From Dipylidium caninum (lineage: Eukaryota > Platyhelminthes > Cestoda > Cyclophyllidea > Dipylidiidae), in contig QEYB01000841.1 in the NCBI GenBank assembly GCA_017562135.1, positions 124,001-188,000 of the forward strand: a DNA stretch of 64,000 bases, given 5' to 3'. Below the pieces are notes generated by a model. That model searched no databases. It was given only the letters and a program-made list of their open reading frames with translations, and was not told the DNA's origin. Of this stretch, positions 24,701 through 39,700 are shown one piece after another. The translations under genes were made by a program, and so were the position numbers. The stretch's first letter is position 1. The number at the start of each line of letters is the position of its first letter.

Positions 24701-27700
24701 TTGGGAGCTTATTGTGTAATGGATATTAGGGCTTTGGTTGGGATAGTCCAAGTCTCTAAATGGAGAAAAGGGGGCTTGCAATTACGGCCAATTAATGTGA
24801 CACATACCAGTCTGGGGAAAGGGGACTTTTCGTTTGCCTTAAGTTACTTCCCTAACCGCACTTTCCCATCACGGCGGGTCCACCGTTCACGGTTTGGTCT
24901 TCGATTCTTGGCAGGCCTTAACGTCTACTCCTTCATGACACAGTTGGCCCTATTTCCACTAATCCGACTTGTAACAATTAGAGAACGACAAGCCACTTCA
25001 GCCAAGATGAAAATGAATACTCAGGTGGATGAGCAGAACAGTTGTGGATGGCCTTTTCCGAGAACACACTTTGCCAGAGCAACACGAATGGTGCCTGTGC
25101 CGGCCAACGACACGCCCTGGGACGAAGGTCAGTTAATCGAGCTTGGAGAAACAACAATACTCTAGTACCTCAATTCAATGATTTAATGCTCCCCTTTCGC
25201 AAGAGGAGGGGAGAACTCGGTCTACAACCGGCCCCACTTCACCGTCGGTCACGAAGACTATTTCAGTTGAGTGATGAAGTGAAGATTAGATGTTGATGCA
25301 CAAAAAGATAAAGGGGAAGGGGATGAAGAAGAGGAGGAGGCGAAGGCGATGTTCTCGAATTGGACTTTTGGATCTACGTGTCGGTAACGTTTGCATTTCC
25401 GCATCTGAACCATCCTGAGTCTTTCGTACTCTTCTACAGACCGCAGAAATGTGCATTTCTAATCTAGCCAGTTCACCAGGCGGCTTAATTCCTCCAATTC
25501 CCTCATGTCTAAACTATTGTGGTAGGAAAGTGGCCTTCTGAAATGGGGAAAACTAATTCATATGCACCAAAAAAAGTTAAAAAACATCGTACGATGCGCT
25601 AGAGGCGTCAAGTAGCCTCATTAGCACTTTTAAAAGTGCGCACACAGCCGCGGTCAAGGACGTGTTGTGGGGCCTGAGAAGGCGGAGGAGGGAGGAGAAG
25701 CAGATTGAGTCGACCCCAATGATCGTCATCTCTCTCAGGTATCTCCATTGTTGGTTCTACACACGCTCGTGAAACTCGAGACGAGGCGGATGAGACGCAC
25801 GACCTTGGTGAGCACGACAAGGCGGTACACTTGAGGGTAATTTGTCTGTCGCCGAGCGAGTCGATGATTTAAAGGGTTCATGAGAATTCTGATACCAATG
25901 TGAGTAAGTAGACGACAGACAGACAGACGTTGCTCTTTACTGTCAACAAAGGCGTCAGGTGGAGAACTAGACGGACAACCATGGCAATTTTTACCCAGTC
26001 CACAAGCGTCTTGAACGGTACGGGAACTCCGATTAGGCAACGTCTTTCATGGAGGAAGGTAGACAGGAGAGGTTTATCGGTAGCTGCCTTCTGAGAACCT
26101 CGGGACGGTGAGTTTGCTTCCCAAAGCATGGCGCTTCTAAATAGAATTAAGTTCCTGTTTGCTTTCCTCTACCGCCTTCTCCCTCTTGCCGTCCTCGCTT
26201 AATTGCTAGTAAAAACTCAAAAGAATTCCGCAGAACAGTTGGGAAAAATTGGAATTTGAAGTGAGGCTGTTGGGAAGTCACCAGGACACATTCAGTGGAG
26301 CGGACTTACATAGCCTCGATATCCAGTGGCGTAATGGGCGTATCCGCTAACGAGTTATCCCTAACATGGTAGCCCTCCAACGCGCTGTCCAGCAGTATGG
26401 GTCCCTTCGTGATCACAGTCAGAGTGAGTGTTCTGGTGGTGGTCAGCGAGGGTTCGCGCACATCATTGGCGCTGATGATCAAGGGCCATCGAATTCGTCC
26501 ATCTGTCGGCGAGGGTAGCAATGGAGAGTACGTGGGCGAAGTTTCGGGATTCTTTAGGAGGCCCAAGAGGGTATCTCTCTCAAGACGCGAGATCAGTTGC
26601 AGACGCGCCTCAAATAACCGAAAAAGAGGACTGAGACTTTGTTAAGATCGGCCTCTAACTGAGATGTTTGTGGGCCGAAGAAGATAAGACTCATTCGTTC
26701 GTTCGGATATATCGCGCCCAACCGTTCACTCTTCTTTCTGTCAGCCGCTAGTCTAGCATATTCACCTCCTAGGAGTTATGGTCACATCCATTTGTCCAAT
26801 CATCATCGTACTTATTTGCTTCTACAACATCCAATTAATCTGCATGCTTTTAGTATTTAGTTTACTAACCAGCTCCTCCCAGAGGATTTAGGCTGTGATT
26901 TCTTCGTATGTCAAACCTTTTACCTCACCAAAATTCCGAGGTTGCAGCGGGTTTTTAAGCAGGTCGAGAATGTACTCACGGAATGTCCGTTGATCACGTC
27001 CATGCCAAAAACCCCATTGGCGGAGGATTTAAAATCAATGTGAAACCAGACACCCTCATCTACAGCATCTATGTTGGGAGTTTGGAGGGTCACAAGTGTC
27101 AAGAGTCCCGAGGTTCCATCCAGAACCTCGCCCGGGCCCGCAGAGGGCTGCACGGTGATTGTAGGAGGATTGTCATTGGCTTCAATAACGGTGATCACCA
27201 CCTTGAAATGACACTGTTTAGGTGATTGGAGTCGAAGATTACCACAGTGAGATTTTGAGGTCCTGGAGGCACTAAGGGATGATCGTCTACATTGATTTTC
27301 TGCAGGGCCTTAGAGGAAATAAATTGTTTATTGAGAATGAGAGCGGGAGAGGAGGCAACACGATTGCCATTGTATGCCCTCAACTGAAATGAAAGACCCG
27401 GTGGTTCAAAACCACTTTTCTCGGTCACTGAGGCTTCAGTGAGAGGCCATGGAGGAGACCTTTTGGACCGATTTTAGAGCAACAGGTCGAAAAGGTTATG
27501 TTTCACCTAGAAATAACCATGCTCCGATGGTGGACAGGGTTCTCGGGAATTTAACACCACGTGGGCTGAATAAGTTGGTGCCAGGAAAAGCACTCAATGT
27601 TGATGTTCATACACGGTACTTAGCAAAGAGAGAGGAGACTTTCTCCCCACATTTATGTCGTTATTGCGGCGTACGCAACATTTCTCTAAACTCGACTTGA

Positions 27701-30700
27701 ACCTGAATACTTCAGCGCAGAGAGTTTCCCACTACTCCTCCTGACGTTATCAATGGCCAAAGAGGGAGTTGAATCAAACAAGCATTTGACCTTATAGCCT
27801 CTATTATCAACTTGACATTTTTTCATTGTGTATTCTCGATCCTCTTGATCCAATTCCCACTTCGCTAAGCAACAGAGCCTGAATGGCTCGGGTATAGCGG
27901 AATCATCGCATTAGGTCCATAAATTCAAAAATTGTTAGAGAAAATGGAAAGTATTGTCCTGCCTAGTTGACTAACGATTATTTTTCCAACTTATTGGGGT
28001 ACGGGTAGCGGTTAATGATAAACCAAAACAAACTAACAAATGTATGTCGAATAAACTCTAATTAAACTTACTCTGATGCCACAAGCATCAATGTTGGGAT
28101 TGTGGACGACACCGAAGTAGTCGTTAAGTGTGGATAAGACGCAATAATGATTGCCCCAGTCTGAGATATCTTGGTCTTCAATGAAAATCTCGAAAAAGTC
28201 CACACCAACAGGAGTTGTCTCGGCCACGGTTATTTCAAAATCACTAAAAATACATTAAATTTCTTTAGCCAACCCATTGCTACAAGATTATTTGCTTCAT
28301 ATGGTGCTGAAAAAATTTTTTTGGTTTTTTTTAAATACTTAAGCCTGGATGCACTTATAGAGTGTAAGAATTTCCGAAATCATTTGTTTTGATGTTTGAC
28401 TTTGACGTAGATGCGTCTTGGATTTAAAATTGGCGCCAAAGTCGCTTTGCTCCTTTTGCCAATTGAAATTAAGTGCTTGGCAGTGCTCTTATTTGTTGGA
28501 TTTTTCGTCACTTTTGAGGGACTTTTGGTGAATGTATTAGGATGATTCAGATATATAAGAGCAAGACTTTGTCTATTGTCTTAGCGTACTGAATGTCATG
28601 GCCAAAAGACCCTCTCCGACCCCACACCCTTCCTGACTCACTAACAATAGACTTCCGTTAAGCTTAAAATCTACTACCGAGAAGACTGATTAGTTTAGAC
28701 GTGATGGGAATAATCAGCGCATACTTGCCACCTCTGGCCCCGACTTAACGGTTCTTTAGTGATAGACCACAACTTGCTAACAATAAGTAGAGTTCTGTGC
28801 GAGACGGTAAGGACTTACGGTCCTCCGACAATGGTCGGAGGCGCATCGTTAACGTCCGTGATAGCCACCGTTAGAGTTCCACTGACACTGAAGTGCTGTC
28901 CGCCATTCGCCGGAGGGCGTTCGTTGGTTGCCACGATGGGTATGTGGTATACTCTCTCCGTTGCGGTCTCATAGTCGAATGACTGCACAGGGAAATGGCA
29001 TAATGGAGTATATCAACATGAAGTACATTCTAAACTGCAGCACAGGCCCCGCTGATAGGCCTATTAACCTCCTTCCCCCTATCCAAGTAAGCTGAACAAC
29101 TCTGTCTCTTTCGTCTAGACTACATTTCAGCTCGTTCGGTCTCTGCATCGTTGAGTCCGATGGCAAGTCTGCCTTTACCTTCAAACATTTCTGACGAAAT
29201 TTGTGCATCTTTTCAGATCTCCATACTCCCGATGCATATGAAAGCACGGGGTCCGTTGCTTATACCTCCAGAGGTTATAAACCTTTTTGCATCACTGATC
29301 TTGCCAACAATTCGAATTTCCCGTAAAGTACTTCATTATTTCAAACATTTTTCTACAACCTTAAAACTTCCGGCGGTGGATGTCACCTTTGAGTGCGTCA
29401 TAGAAGAGGAACTTCAATGAGGCGACTTTATATTATGATTTTGCGTCTTGACAGAGAGAAGAAAGATGATGACAGGCGAAGTGTACCTCAAAACTGATGA
29501 AAACGAAATGAATGGTGTATGCGACCAAACTACTTATAGGATAATAAGTAAACGATGTACCCTGACAAATTTGCATTATTTATTGGTTAAACCGCCAATC
29601 TGTCTTATGACCTAATCTTTGTCAACTCCGAAAATATATCCACCGTTACATAACGGGACTACCGTGCCAAAGGTATGCGAAATCTCCCCTTTATAAAGGA
29701 ATGCGATACTGGCCACTAGCGCATTAATCGGACAGTATCAGGCAAACCGACCGTCAGGGGGACGAGAAGGCCCGCCTCGGTGATACGAAAGTTGGGATTT
29801 TCTACGACGGCCCGGTAGGTGGAAGAGGCGTTGATCTCAAAATCGGCATCAGGTGCCATCAGAGTCGCACACGGTGACCCGACAGCCGAGTTCTCCGGAC
29901 ATGCGACCATTTCATTGGGGAATGGCCAACGTGGATACTGATTGTTTATGTCGCCCACTTCAACTCGCACTTCGGCGAAGGCGAATCCTTTCTGATTGTT
30001 AGCCATCACGGAGATATGCCAGACCTGTCTCAAGGACGAAACTTTATATGGTTCAGCACTTCGAGCAGAAGTATTAGGTTGGCAACGAAATCATTGCGGA
30101 TCTTAAATAACAATCGAAAATTATAATTTTTCTGTTAACTTTGGAGCTGTCCATTTTCGTCGAACCCCTTTTACCATCGTTCAGGCAGCGTCTACTAACA
30201 AAAAATGAATCAAGTGTGATTTGACATCATCAGGGTCACCCAAAAACTTCCCACTTAAGGAAATGAATGGCAGTTTGAAAGCGCAGGCCATGGCTAAATG
30301 ACGGACGTGTCAAAACATCCCAATTCAGATCCACCCATTTTTGGCGAGTGTTTCGCATTATCTTTGTGGAAAACATCACCTTTACGAGTTGCCACTTCTG
30401 GCCGCTTTGCTCAAAGCTCATCGCTCAGTTTGGCGAGTTGTTGCAAGCGCAAGTTTGAATGGACTGTTTGGATGTTCGGCAAAAGTTCAGAGTGCAGAAT
30501 TCCTCTGTAGTTCCATCAGATTGGCAGCCTAGCTTGTTTTTGATGAAACTCTGATATCTGGCTGATGGTGCATCTTGCATCACCCACGATCTCTCCCCAT
30601 TAACTCCGTTCTAAACTATCTACTTTTCGTCTCCAGTACGTAGACTTTTCGAAAATGGATAAACTTCTCTGCGCTTCAGCTGCGAATGTGTTGGACCAAA

Positions 30701-33700
30701 TGAAATTCTTCAAGCCAGTGAGGGATCCACAGATCGAGTTTCCTGACGCAACTGAGCTTTTTTATTCCTCTTTTTCAATGCATGTATGCGACTTGCATCT
30801 GAGCTTCTCTGCAACATCACGTCTGTTGTGCCCTGACGATCTGTTTCGACAGTGGCCTCGATTAATGTGGGTCTTCGTCGCCTTCAACTGAACGGTCGGC
30901 CAGATCGCTGAGCATTTTTCAGTGAAAAGTCACCACAACGGAAGCTGTCAGACCAATTGCGATGACACTGCCTTTCTTTCTTTAAGGCTTCACTCCCATC
31001 TACGGCGCATAACTTCATAATTGCTTGCGATGCGTCCAGGACTTTTCGGAAATAATACAACAATTTAGGTCTGAAGTGCATGTCCTATTCTTCCTGAAGT
31101 GCATGTCCTATTCTTCCACTCGTAAATTGGGATAAAGACAAATCAAAGGGTAGAATCCATCTGTCGACAAAATTCGCAATTACTCAGTTCCCACCCCAAT
31201 ATTTTCACTTGATGGTAAGAGTAAAACCGAATGCCCTGCGTCTTAAAGGTGGCACAGCCCAAACGAACTCTTAACCAAGATGATCTTGGCTGGTCAGTTT
31301 GGTAGCAAACCTCAACTAAGGTCGCAGGTGAACGGGCTATTTCCGAAAAAAATAATCTTAGGAGCCAGAAGTACCATTTAGCGGTTGACGCTCTCGTCTT
31401 CCGGGCTGGCTCAGTTAAGTGGAAAGAGGGGAAAAGTCTCTCCCTCTTAACAAATGCAACGGTCCACTTTCCTCAGCAATGACATCAAAACGAAGTGGAC
31501 AGTCGCATGTAATATTTCACTCCCGAAATTGCTCCCCTGGTAGGGTTCTCTTGGAACAACCAGGGGACAAAACAGAAGTATATTACCTTTGGGGTAGCTC
31601 GTGAAGCAAAAACTGCCTCATTAACTATTCCTTTTTCTCTATTCTTACCGAATGTCCATCAGGTCGATCACGTGGAATCCCCTTGACGATGCTCAACTGT
31701 CCAGATGACGGATTAATCGCAAAATAATGGACGTAGTAACCACCAATTGAGTAGATCAATTGTTGGAGCTCGTTAGGATCCTTGGCGAAGGGCTGAAAGT
31801 GAATAATAAGTAGTCATTTCATGTTCATATATACACCGCGCAGGCGTTTGAGGAAGAGTCTCTCAAGTCCTCGAGAGTGGCGTTCAACACCTCTCTTCAG
31901 CCGGAGAAGCCAAAAATCTGGCGATCAATTACGTTTATAATCTCCTTATCCTCGACATTCCATGAATGAAGAAGGCAATAAGTGGGAAGGAGAAGAATAA
32001 AACTTACAGACTGGGAGAATATGACAGTTGAGAGTTCGGTTGCATTGTAGGCGTAGCGCGTTTGTGTGAATTGCGGCAGACTTTCGTTGATGGAGAGGAT
32101 TTTAATAAAGACTTTCGCTGACACCTCACAATTGCCATCATTCACGGCGGCGGTATAAGTTTGGTTCTGGTGAGAGGTAGAAGGGCAACATTACCGTGTA
32201 ATATTCTCTGCGAAATGTACAGTTTTTTTTTGTGTTATCTTAAACACTACCTGTTGCGGACGCACAAAATCAACGGACTCTGGCTGCAGAGTGGGCAGTA
32301 TACACGCTTGACAGTGATTGTAATGTGGTGTCCACTACGGACTTTAATACTATCCGGGTAAGTAGCCCAGTAGAACTCCCGTCACAAAAGCTGTATATGG
32401 CGATTGCGTTAGAATCACGTGAGTCTGGAGCAATCTCCTTTCTCTACACCCAACATGGATGAAAGTACTAACTTGGAAAGTATGAAACGGGTCTTTAGAA
32501 TAAGTGGAAAACAAAGAGGGTTAATTTTCACTATGTATTAATTTCCATCGAAATAACTTCCGTTGGTGTCTACAACTTTCTACAAAATAATGGGTAAGTC
32601 TCACAGAGCACTTTAAAATAAAACTTGTTTTAAAATTAACGCATTCGAAGTCTTTTGTAACATATTTTTGATCGCTGAGTTTTTTCTCCTAAAAATAACT
32701 TTTAATTACGAAAAAGGTAATATTCAGGCAAAGAAATATCGTGTGAAATTGAAGTTGTGGTAAAATTTCATAGCATATAGAATTTTCGGTTTGTCAACAG
32801 TATTTAAGTCGCTATGGGGTCGTTCGGCACTCAATTTCGACTGGTGTCGGAGAGGTTGACGCAAATCGCGTTTTGCTTTCGTGTGGTTTCGCCAACGAAA
32901 AAAGTAAAACTGGAATACAGGCGCGAAAAATGTTTAGAAAATAAGTGAAAAAATACTTTTAACATTCGGAAGTAAAAACTATTGCGTGTATATCGCAATG
33001 TGTGTTTCAGACGCAGCTGAACACGGACTAAATAAAACGCTCGTTTCATAGTTTTCGGCCCAAATAGTTTTCGCTTTTAAGTTTCCTAACAACCGATCTT
33101 TTTGACCAGTGGCTCTACAATTCACCCACCTTCCAAGTTGACAGGCTAAGTGGGCGGGCGACTAGAATTTGTCCGGTGGCAGAGTTGATGGCAAAGTCGT
33201 CAGAAGTCCCGACTAAAGTGTAGACGAGAATTGATGTGACGTCCGCATCAGTGACGCTAAGTTCGCCTATCACTTCACCAACACCGGCCGACTCCAAAAC
33301 GCGGAATTCCGTTGAAGGAGAGGCAAATTGCGGGCAGTGATCATTCTGGTCCAGAAGATGGATTGTGAGAGGCAATTCAGCTAAAATAGTACAAATGTGA
33401 AGGGACTTCAAAAAGTGTGACGGTCCTCAGAATGGCTCTTGTAATAGAATAGTTTAAGAGCGGTACTTTAGTTAGGCCACGATTTATGCTCGTCTGTCCT
33501 ATTATCTTTGTAACCTTTCTAAAGAGGTCCCATGGACAAGCAAAGGAAAACCGTTGGCAGGTAGTGGGGATCTGTGTAACCCGTCAGACTTTGCGAGATA
33601 TCCGAATTGCTCGGTTCCTGTTGGCGTTCCGCCACGACCACAGGCCGCTAAGGCCAACGGTGACCCGGGTGGAATCATCTTTTCCTCCAATTTGACAGAC

Positions 33701-36700
33701 GGTCTTTGCCAGTTTTACTTTTAAATGTTCCTATCCTCCCTTTATATGAGAAGGAAGGACGGAGAGCCGCATGCTAACTCGTGGACCCTACTCGACTGCA
33801 AGTGGGCGAAGAGGCAACGGCTGGAGGGCGGTCTCACCTCGGCGTCACTCTTTCAAGTGAATTTTACCTTTTTATGTCCTCCAAGATGGCGACTACGATG
33901 ACAGATTGAAATTTAGACCGCCCAGGCACACTAACACGATATCTAACAGCGTTTGAAATGATTACTGCTTTCCAGCAGTTTGGAGGCTTGAATGCCCTCA
34001 ACTCACCCGAATTTGGTCGGCCCTGATTGGCGAGGAGGGAGGACGGGGCGCTGTCCTCCGCCTTCACCTTTAGCACATAATTTCTCTTCTTCTCAAAATC
34101 CATTGGCACAGAGTTGGTTAGTAATATGTCGCCTTGAATGACAAAATTTGTGGCATCCGTGGTTGGCATTAGGGAGTACTGAACCTGAAATGTACCCAAA
34201 GGAGACTAAATATTACATTAATTTATTCACGCGTCTACAATTCAGCAGAAGCCCCTTCTAAGTTTCGGTGAAGCGTCAGAATTTCAGGGCAGAGTCCATT
34301 CAAGATCCCAGGACACAGTCCTGACATGTGATCGACTACTTATCGCTCGACTGGATGCCTTAAAATGCTAATGTGCTTCAAAACTGCCGCAAGTCTGAAT
34401 CGGTGAAGCGATCTCCCTCGACTTCGTCAACCACAACGTTTTCAATCTGTGTCTACTTCGGAATTATCCAGCCAAATTGACTGTAGATTTTCTAGGTGAG
34501 AGGACTCATGGCGCCGTAGACAGAGGTTTTATGTTAAGGCAAGAGTCATACTTTATTGAATTGTGGAGTCGGATCCAAGTCCACGGCGAATAACTTCAAG
34601 ACTGGCGTCCCAAGCGGCACGTTTTCGGGGAGACCCACTTCGGATAGACTGAACTGATCGATGAATTGGGGTACCATGTTATTCACATCCTCCAAATTGA
34701 AGACCTTCACCACATCAGCGCAGATGTCGCCGAGTTGTGGATGTGTGGGCTGCTGACAGGCTCTGATTCTCACAGTGTAACGACTAAGTCGTTGGTAGAG
34801 GAAATTGGAACCTGAGTAGATGGTCAGTGTGGGTCTGCCTTCTGGCGAGTAGGTAATTTCAGTAGTGAACGGCGGTGGACTGTTCACCCAACCGGTTTGT
34901 TCAAAGGCACCGGGAATATGCGCGATGGAATAGTCATAGGAGGCTTCGGCCCAAGGGCTTGCGTTTATCTTCGCCAAAGCGAGGTTAGAGCTATTCTCCT
35001 GAAATCTCTCCGCTCTATTGCAAGGCAAGAAAACCCCCAAAAGTTGAGAATGCAACTAACGCCGTCTTCCGCGGGCTAGTGAAGAGGACTTACGCGAACT
35101 CAATCCTAATGACTGGAGGAAGAAGTAGAGGGGAGGTGGATGTCACAACGGAAATTGTTGCCACCTGCCATGTTCGCCATGTTCCAGCCAACGGCACCGG
35201 GTTCTTCGCGGTGACAGTAAATTCGTAGGATTCCTGAAAGGTAAGGTTTGAGCAGCACGGATGCAAAACAGATTGCGAGATTTCTGTGCCAATGGCGAGG
35301 AGGCCACGTCGTCCTGGTCACGAAAATGTACATTTTAAAACTGCGTCCCTCAATCCCAGCCTCTCCTCTAGTCCCAAAGGCGTGTCCATCCCGCTAAATT
35401 TGCCTGTTACTACAGATTCGGGTTGGAGTTCCCAAAAACTTGCACTCCCGGCGGTGGCACGTGTCATGCGATATCAGTCGTCGCACCATTGGTGGAGTAA
35501 CAGACGGCGAGAAGTCATTGGGAAGAGGAGATTTGTATCATCATATCCTCTCCCTACATCATCACTTCTATACGAGTTAGTGCAGATGACCACTGACAGC
35601 GAAGATTAGTGTGGACTTACGTTGACAAGAATGCCTCTGACCGAAATTTCCCCGGTCTTTTGGTTAAGTGAGAAGAGTGTGGAGTCGTGCTCGACAAATT
35701 CGTAGATAACTTCGGCGTTGACGGTACCCTCCTGGTCTAAGTCGACAGCGATCACGTGAAGGATGGAAATGGAGGGGTACTGGTTAAAGTCGTGGTACCT
35801 CTGGACGAATGCAGTGTACGCGGGAGGATCGAATTGTGGGGGGTGATTGTTGATATCCTCGACTTCCAAACGGAAATTACACAGTGACTTCAGCTGGAAT
35901 ACGCCTGTGGATGCAGAGACAACGTGTAAGGAATTGCACAGACTTCGAGTGGGTCTCACTGTCCAAAACAATCGCCGCTTTTGTACTCTGATGGCGTTGA
36001 TGGGAGACGCATGAGTCTTGTCATCAGTTCATCCATCATAATAATAATTCAAGACTGCCTATGGCTAACCAAAATGTGGAAAACATTTACGAAAGACGAC
36101 TTTCCTAAAGTTCACTCGAGCTACCAAGAGCTGGTTGCCAGTCGTCAATGCCGCTGTGGCACGGGTCTGAGCCTTCCACTGGCCCGCAATGATCTTAACA
36201 ACGCCTCTACGCAATTGATGCGGACAACAACCCACCCCAATCGTAGACAGCAACGGTGAAGTAGAGTTGATCTGGCAGAACGCCACCAAACTGATCAGCA
36301 GTTCGCAGTAGGGGTTTCACATTGGAAACGGAGCCATTCTTTGGATCCACTTGCAGGTAGAGACCCGGTTTCGCGAACACTGTGTTGCCGATCAACTCGT
36401 AGCGGAGGACTATTGCGGCCAAATTCGGATCGTCCGAGTCTGTGGCGGTTACCTGTTAAGGAAAAAACCAAGGTCAGATAGAGCGCCTTCTTCCAACTCC
36501 CATTCCGCTGTCGCACTCTCTTTTCTCCATCGCCATTGGTGTGGATTTTGAATGCTGACAGCTACTGATGAGAAATAAAGTCAAATTAACCGATGGAGAA
36601 GGCTATAAGGGTGTAATTAATGAAGTCTACCCGCGAAAGACGCGTGAAATGTAAGAGACAAAGAAGAGGATCCTGTTTATAGGGGATAATGAGGAAAAGT

Positions 36701-39700
36701 AGTCGGCTCGGCCTTTAAGCCAATCGTAAGGATGAATGAAAGAGCCATCTTTTCCTAGTCGTCTGTCAGCGGGTTATTTGGATTAAAGCTAACTGTTTGT
36801 GACCTTGTGATGAAGAGGGTGGGAGAAAAATATAAAAGGAGAACTGACCGTTCCAATGATGGTACCGGCCGGTGCTAATTCCGTGAGGGTCATCTTTTCC
36901 GGACACTGAGTCAACTGCGGAGCCACCAGATTCCTGTCCACCACCTCGACTGCAATCTCAACGGTTTTGCTCTCCAGACTCGTACCCGGCTGTGGACAAC
37001 CCGGACACGTTCCATCGTCCGAGGCTCGAACTGGCAGTGTGTAGTTCTGCAGTTGCGGTTCATGCAACAATGAGATCATTCCTGTGCGTGTTTCGATCTT
37101 AAAGGGGCCCATTTCGGTCACCGGACGATTGGTAACTGAAAGCAAGACTTCATCTTTGGAGTTTGGAGACTCCACGCTGCCTCTAGGAATATTGTAGTGC
37201 AGATGGTCGAACTAACCAGTGTCCACGAAGAAGTAGCTCAACGTTCCACCGTCCTTGTCAGTGGCAGAGACCTGGGCAAATGGATAGGCTTGGGTAAAGT
37301 AGTGACGGAAGATTTGTAGCCGAGGTAGGGGGACGATGACAGGAGGATTGACATTGGCATTTTGAACCAACACACGAATCAGAGTACCAGCGCTTGAAAC
37401 CTTGTCTGATGCGATCAACTCGAATTCGTAGAAAGGTCGTCCAATTGGTAGGCTATCGAAGTTCAGTGGTCTGGAAATTTCCAACAAACACGACACACGT
37501 CATTGCAAGCTACTCCTGTCAATCGAAGCGCGTTCAATTGTAAATTTGAGTCAAAAACATGTTCCAGTATGTAGTCGAGACGGTGATATCAGTGTGGCCG
37601 AGAGTAAGGACCGCCGACTGAGGGACACCCTAGTAAGTCAGCCCGACCGGTGAAGTGCACATTTCGGAATTACCAGGCATTAGTAGCCTCAGACGAGAGC
37701 ACATGAACGGAGTCCGGTGAGTTAAGGCCTTTTCTCATCCTCGTTGTGGTTTTGTCGGCCCCGAAGGGGCGAGGGTCACCGTAATGCCTTAACCGGAGGA
37801 TCAAATCAGCCCACATGAAGACCCCAAACTAGGTGAACTCGGCTTTTAAATTAGACGAAAAGAGAGTGAGAAACTTTAAATTCCCTAGCCATCATGAGGA
37901 CTCTTATTAACTCGACTGGGGGAAAATCACGAACTCAATCGTTGCTGTTGGAAGATGGAAGGATGGTGAGGTTCTCTTTACATCGAAGCCGTGACAACTA
38001 AATGCCATTTGAGATATTCGGCATGAAAATGCACTAAATGACAGTCCCGAGAAGGAAGTGGTAACACCTTACCCCGCTGTTGTAATTTGCGCCGCATTGG
38101 TAGAGGTTCTGGCCACATGGAAATTCTCGGCGTCTTTACCTCTCAACTCGTACCTGTACACCTTGTTGGCAGGCAGTGTGTCTCTGTCGCTCGGGATCAC
38201 TAAAACATCCATTCTGAGGTTAATTACACAGTCACCCTCCTCATATTACCTTCGAAAACAACAGTTCCAACTTGGACGGTTTCGAGGATTGGTAGCGTCT
38301 GGTATTCGACCAACTCGAAGAAAGGCGGATTATCATCCAAATCCACAATGTTTGCCACCATCTAAGTGCGAAATAGGTGAAATGTCTTGAATTTAGGCAA
38401 TTGTGTTGAAAAGTAGTAAATGATTTTATGGAACTTAGTCGTATGTCGCGAGTGTACTACTTATTGCCACCGAGTAGTAGGCTACAGTAGATGAACATTA
38501 AAATGCTCACGAGTGCGGTGGCAGAGTAGCCGTTCTCGACTCGTGCTTCTATGACGTAGCTCCATGAATGATCGAGAATGAGTTCATAGTCGTAGCGTCG
38601 TTTGATAGTGATGCGACCATCACCGCCGTTGTCAATCCTAATGGGCTCCTTCGAGGGATCGGGCCCACGAAGCACAGTGAAGGTGACTTTTTCATTGAGA
38701 GCGTTAAGACATCGTGCCGGAATGTAGCCCACTCTTTAAGGGGAAACACATCGTTATGGATCTTCTAGACTCAGCCACCAATTCTCCTCAACCCTTTAGT
38801 ACATTTAAATATGACGCTAAAAAACAGTTACAATGTTGGATGCAACGCCAAACTGATGCCAAACTGATCAAACTGGCGTTCACTTCTACCAGCGAATATG
38901 CACCATCGAAATAGTCGTATAGTTTCGTCCTTAAGGCTCGAAAAAACTCGGCGTCTCTGAGTGAAGTGCACGTCTTGCTAGACAGCGGACACTCGCGTAA
39001 TCTGCTCATCCGAGGTGTTCTGCGGCCCTGTTTATCACTGAGTGATGTATCCACCCAAAGCGACAAACCGCGTGTTCAGACCTGCATAGCGGAACCACAG
39101 CCAAGCAACCGATGGGTAGACCTCTTGACTACCTAAATCATCCTACTTTATACGTTGAGAGAGTGTAAAGCACTAATAACCGATAGGTTGGTCAGCGTGT
39201 ATTTTGAATCTATTCTTCCCCCATTTCGTCCACATTCGCCCCAAATTCACCGAATCCGTGAGGCGTCCGACTTACACAGTCTCCGGTGATAATTCTTCAG
39301 AAAAATTGAATTGAAAGATGGGCGCTGGAAAGACGACGGGCTGGAAGGAGGTGTAAACGAGGAGGAGCATGTCAGCAAAGCTGGTCTCTGGTATCGCCGA
39401 TTTTAAGTCCACCACGCGAATGCTCAACCGATAGGTGTAGTTTTCGGGAAAGGCCTCGTCCTTCACCGTAGTTATCACACCCTTAACAGATACACATCTT
39501 TATGTGCTAACTATAATTACCATTAATACGTTAGCAAGGGCAATGGTGCCAATATTAATTGTCCGAAAGCACGGGATTGGCAAAGATCCCTTTCTGGTCA
39601 CCATTTAGGTGGTGTGGCAATCAATTCAGGTTTCGCCGTGTGAAACATGTCTAGTTCTAAGGCGTTAACAAGCCATATTCTATGGTGTAAAGATGGAAAA

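Noticed and set aside
25608..26129. Cysteine-containing minus-strand frames that resemble EGF fragments
   Set aside because: Exon 26608-26310 joins 24755 in phase and completes a cadherin strand; the frames lack EGF spacing and good splice sites.
27449..27700. Plus-strand 83-codon frame
   Set aside because: It overlaps a cadherin intron/exon border antisense and has no recognisable features.
38788..39066. Open minus-strand frame between cadherin exons 3 and 4
   Set aside because: Exon 39481-39276 joins 38733 directly in phase with a sensible cadherin strand (SPETV then VGYIPA), so this frame is intronic.
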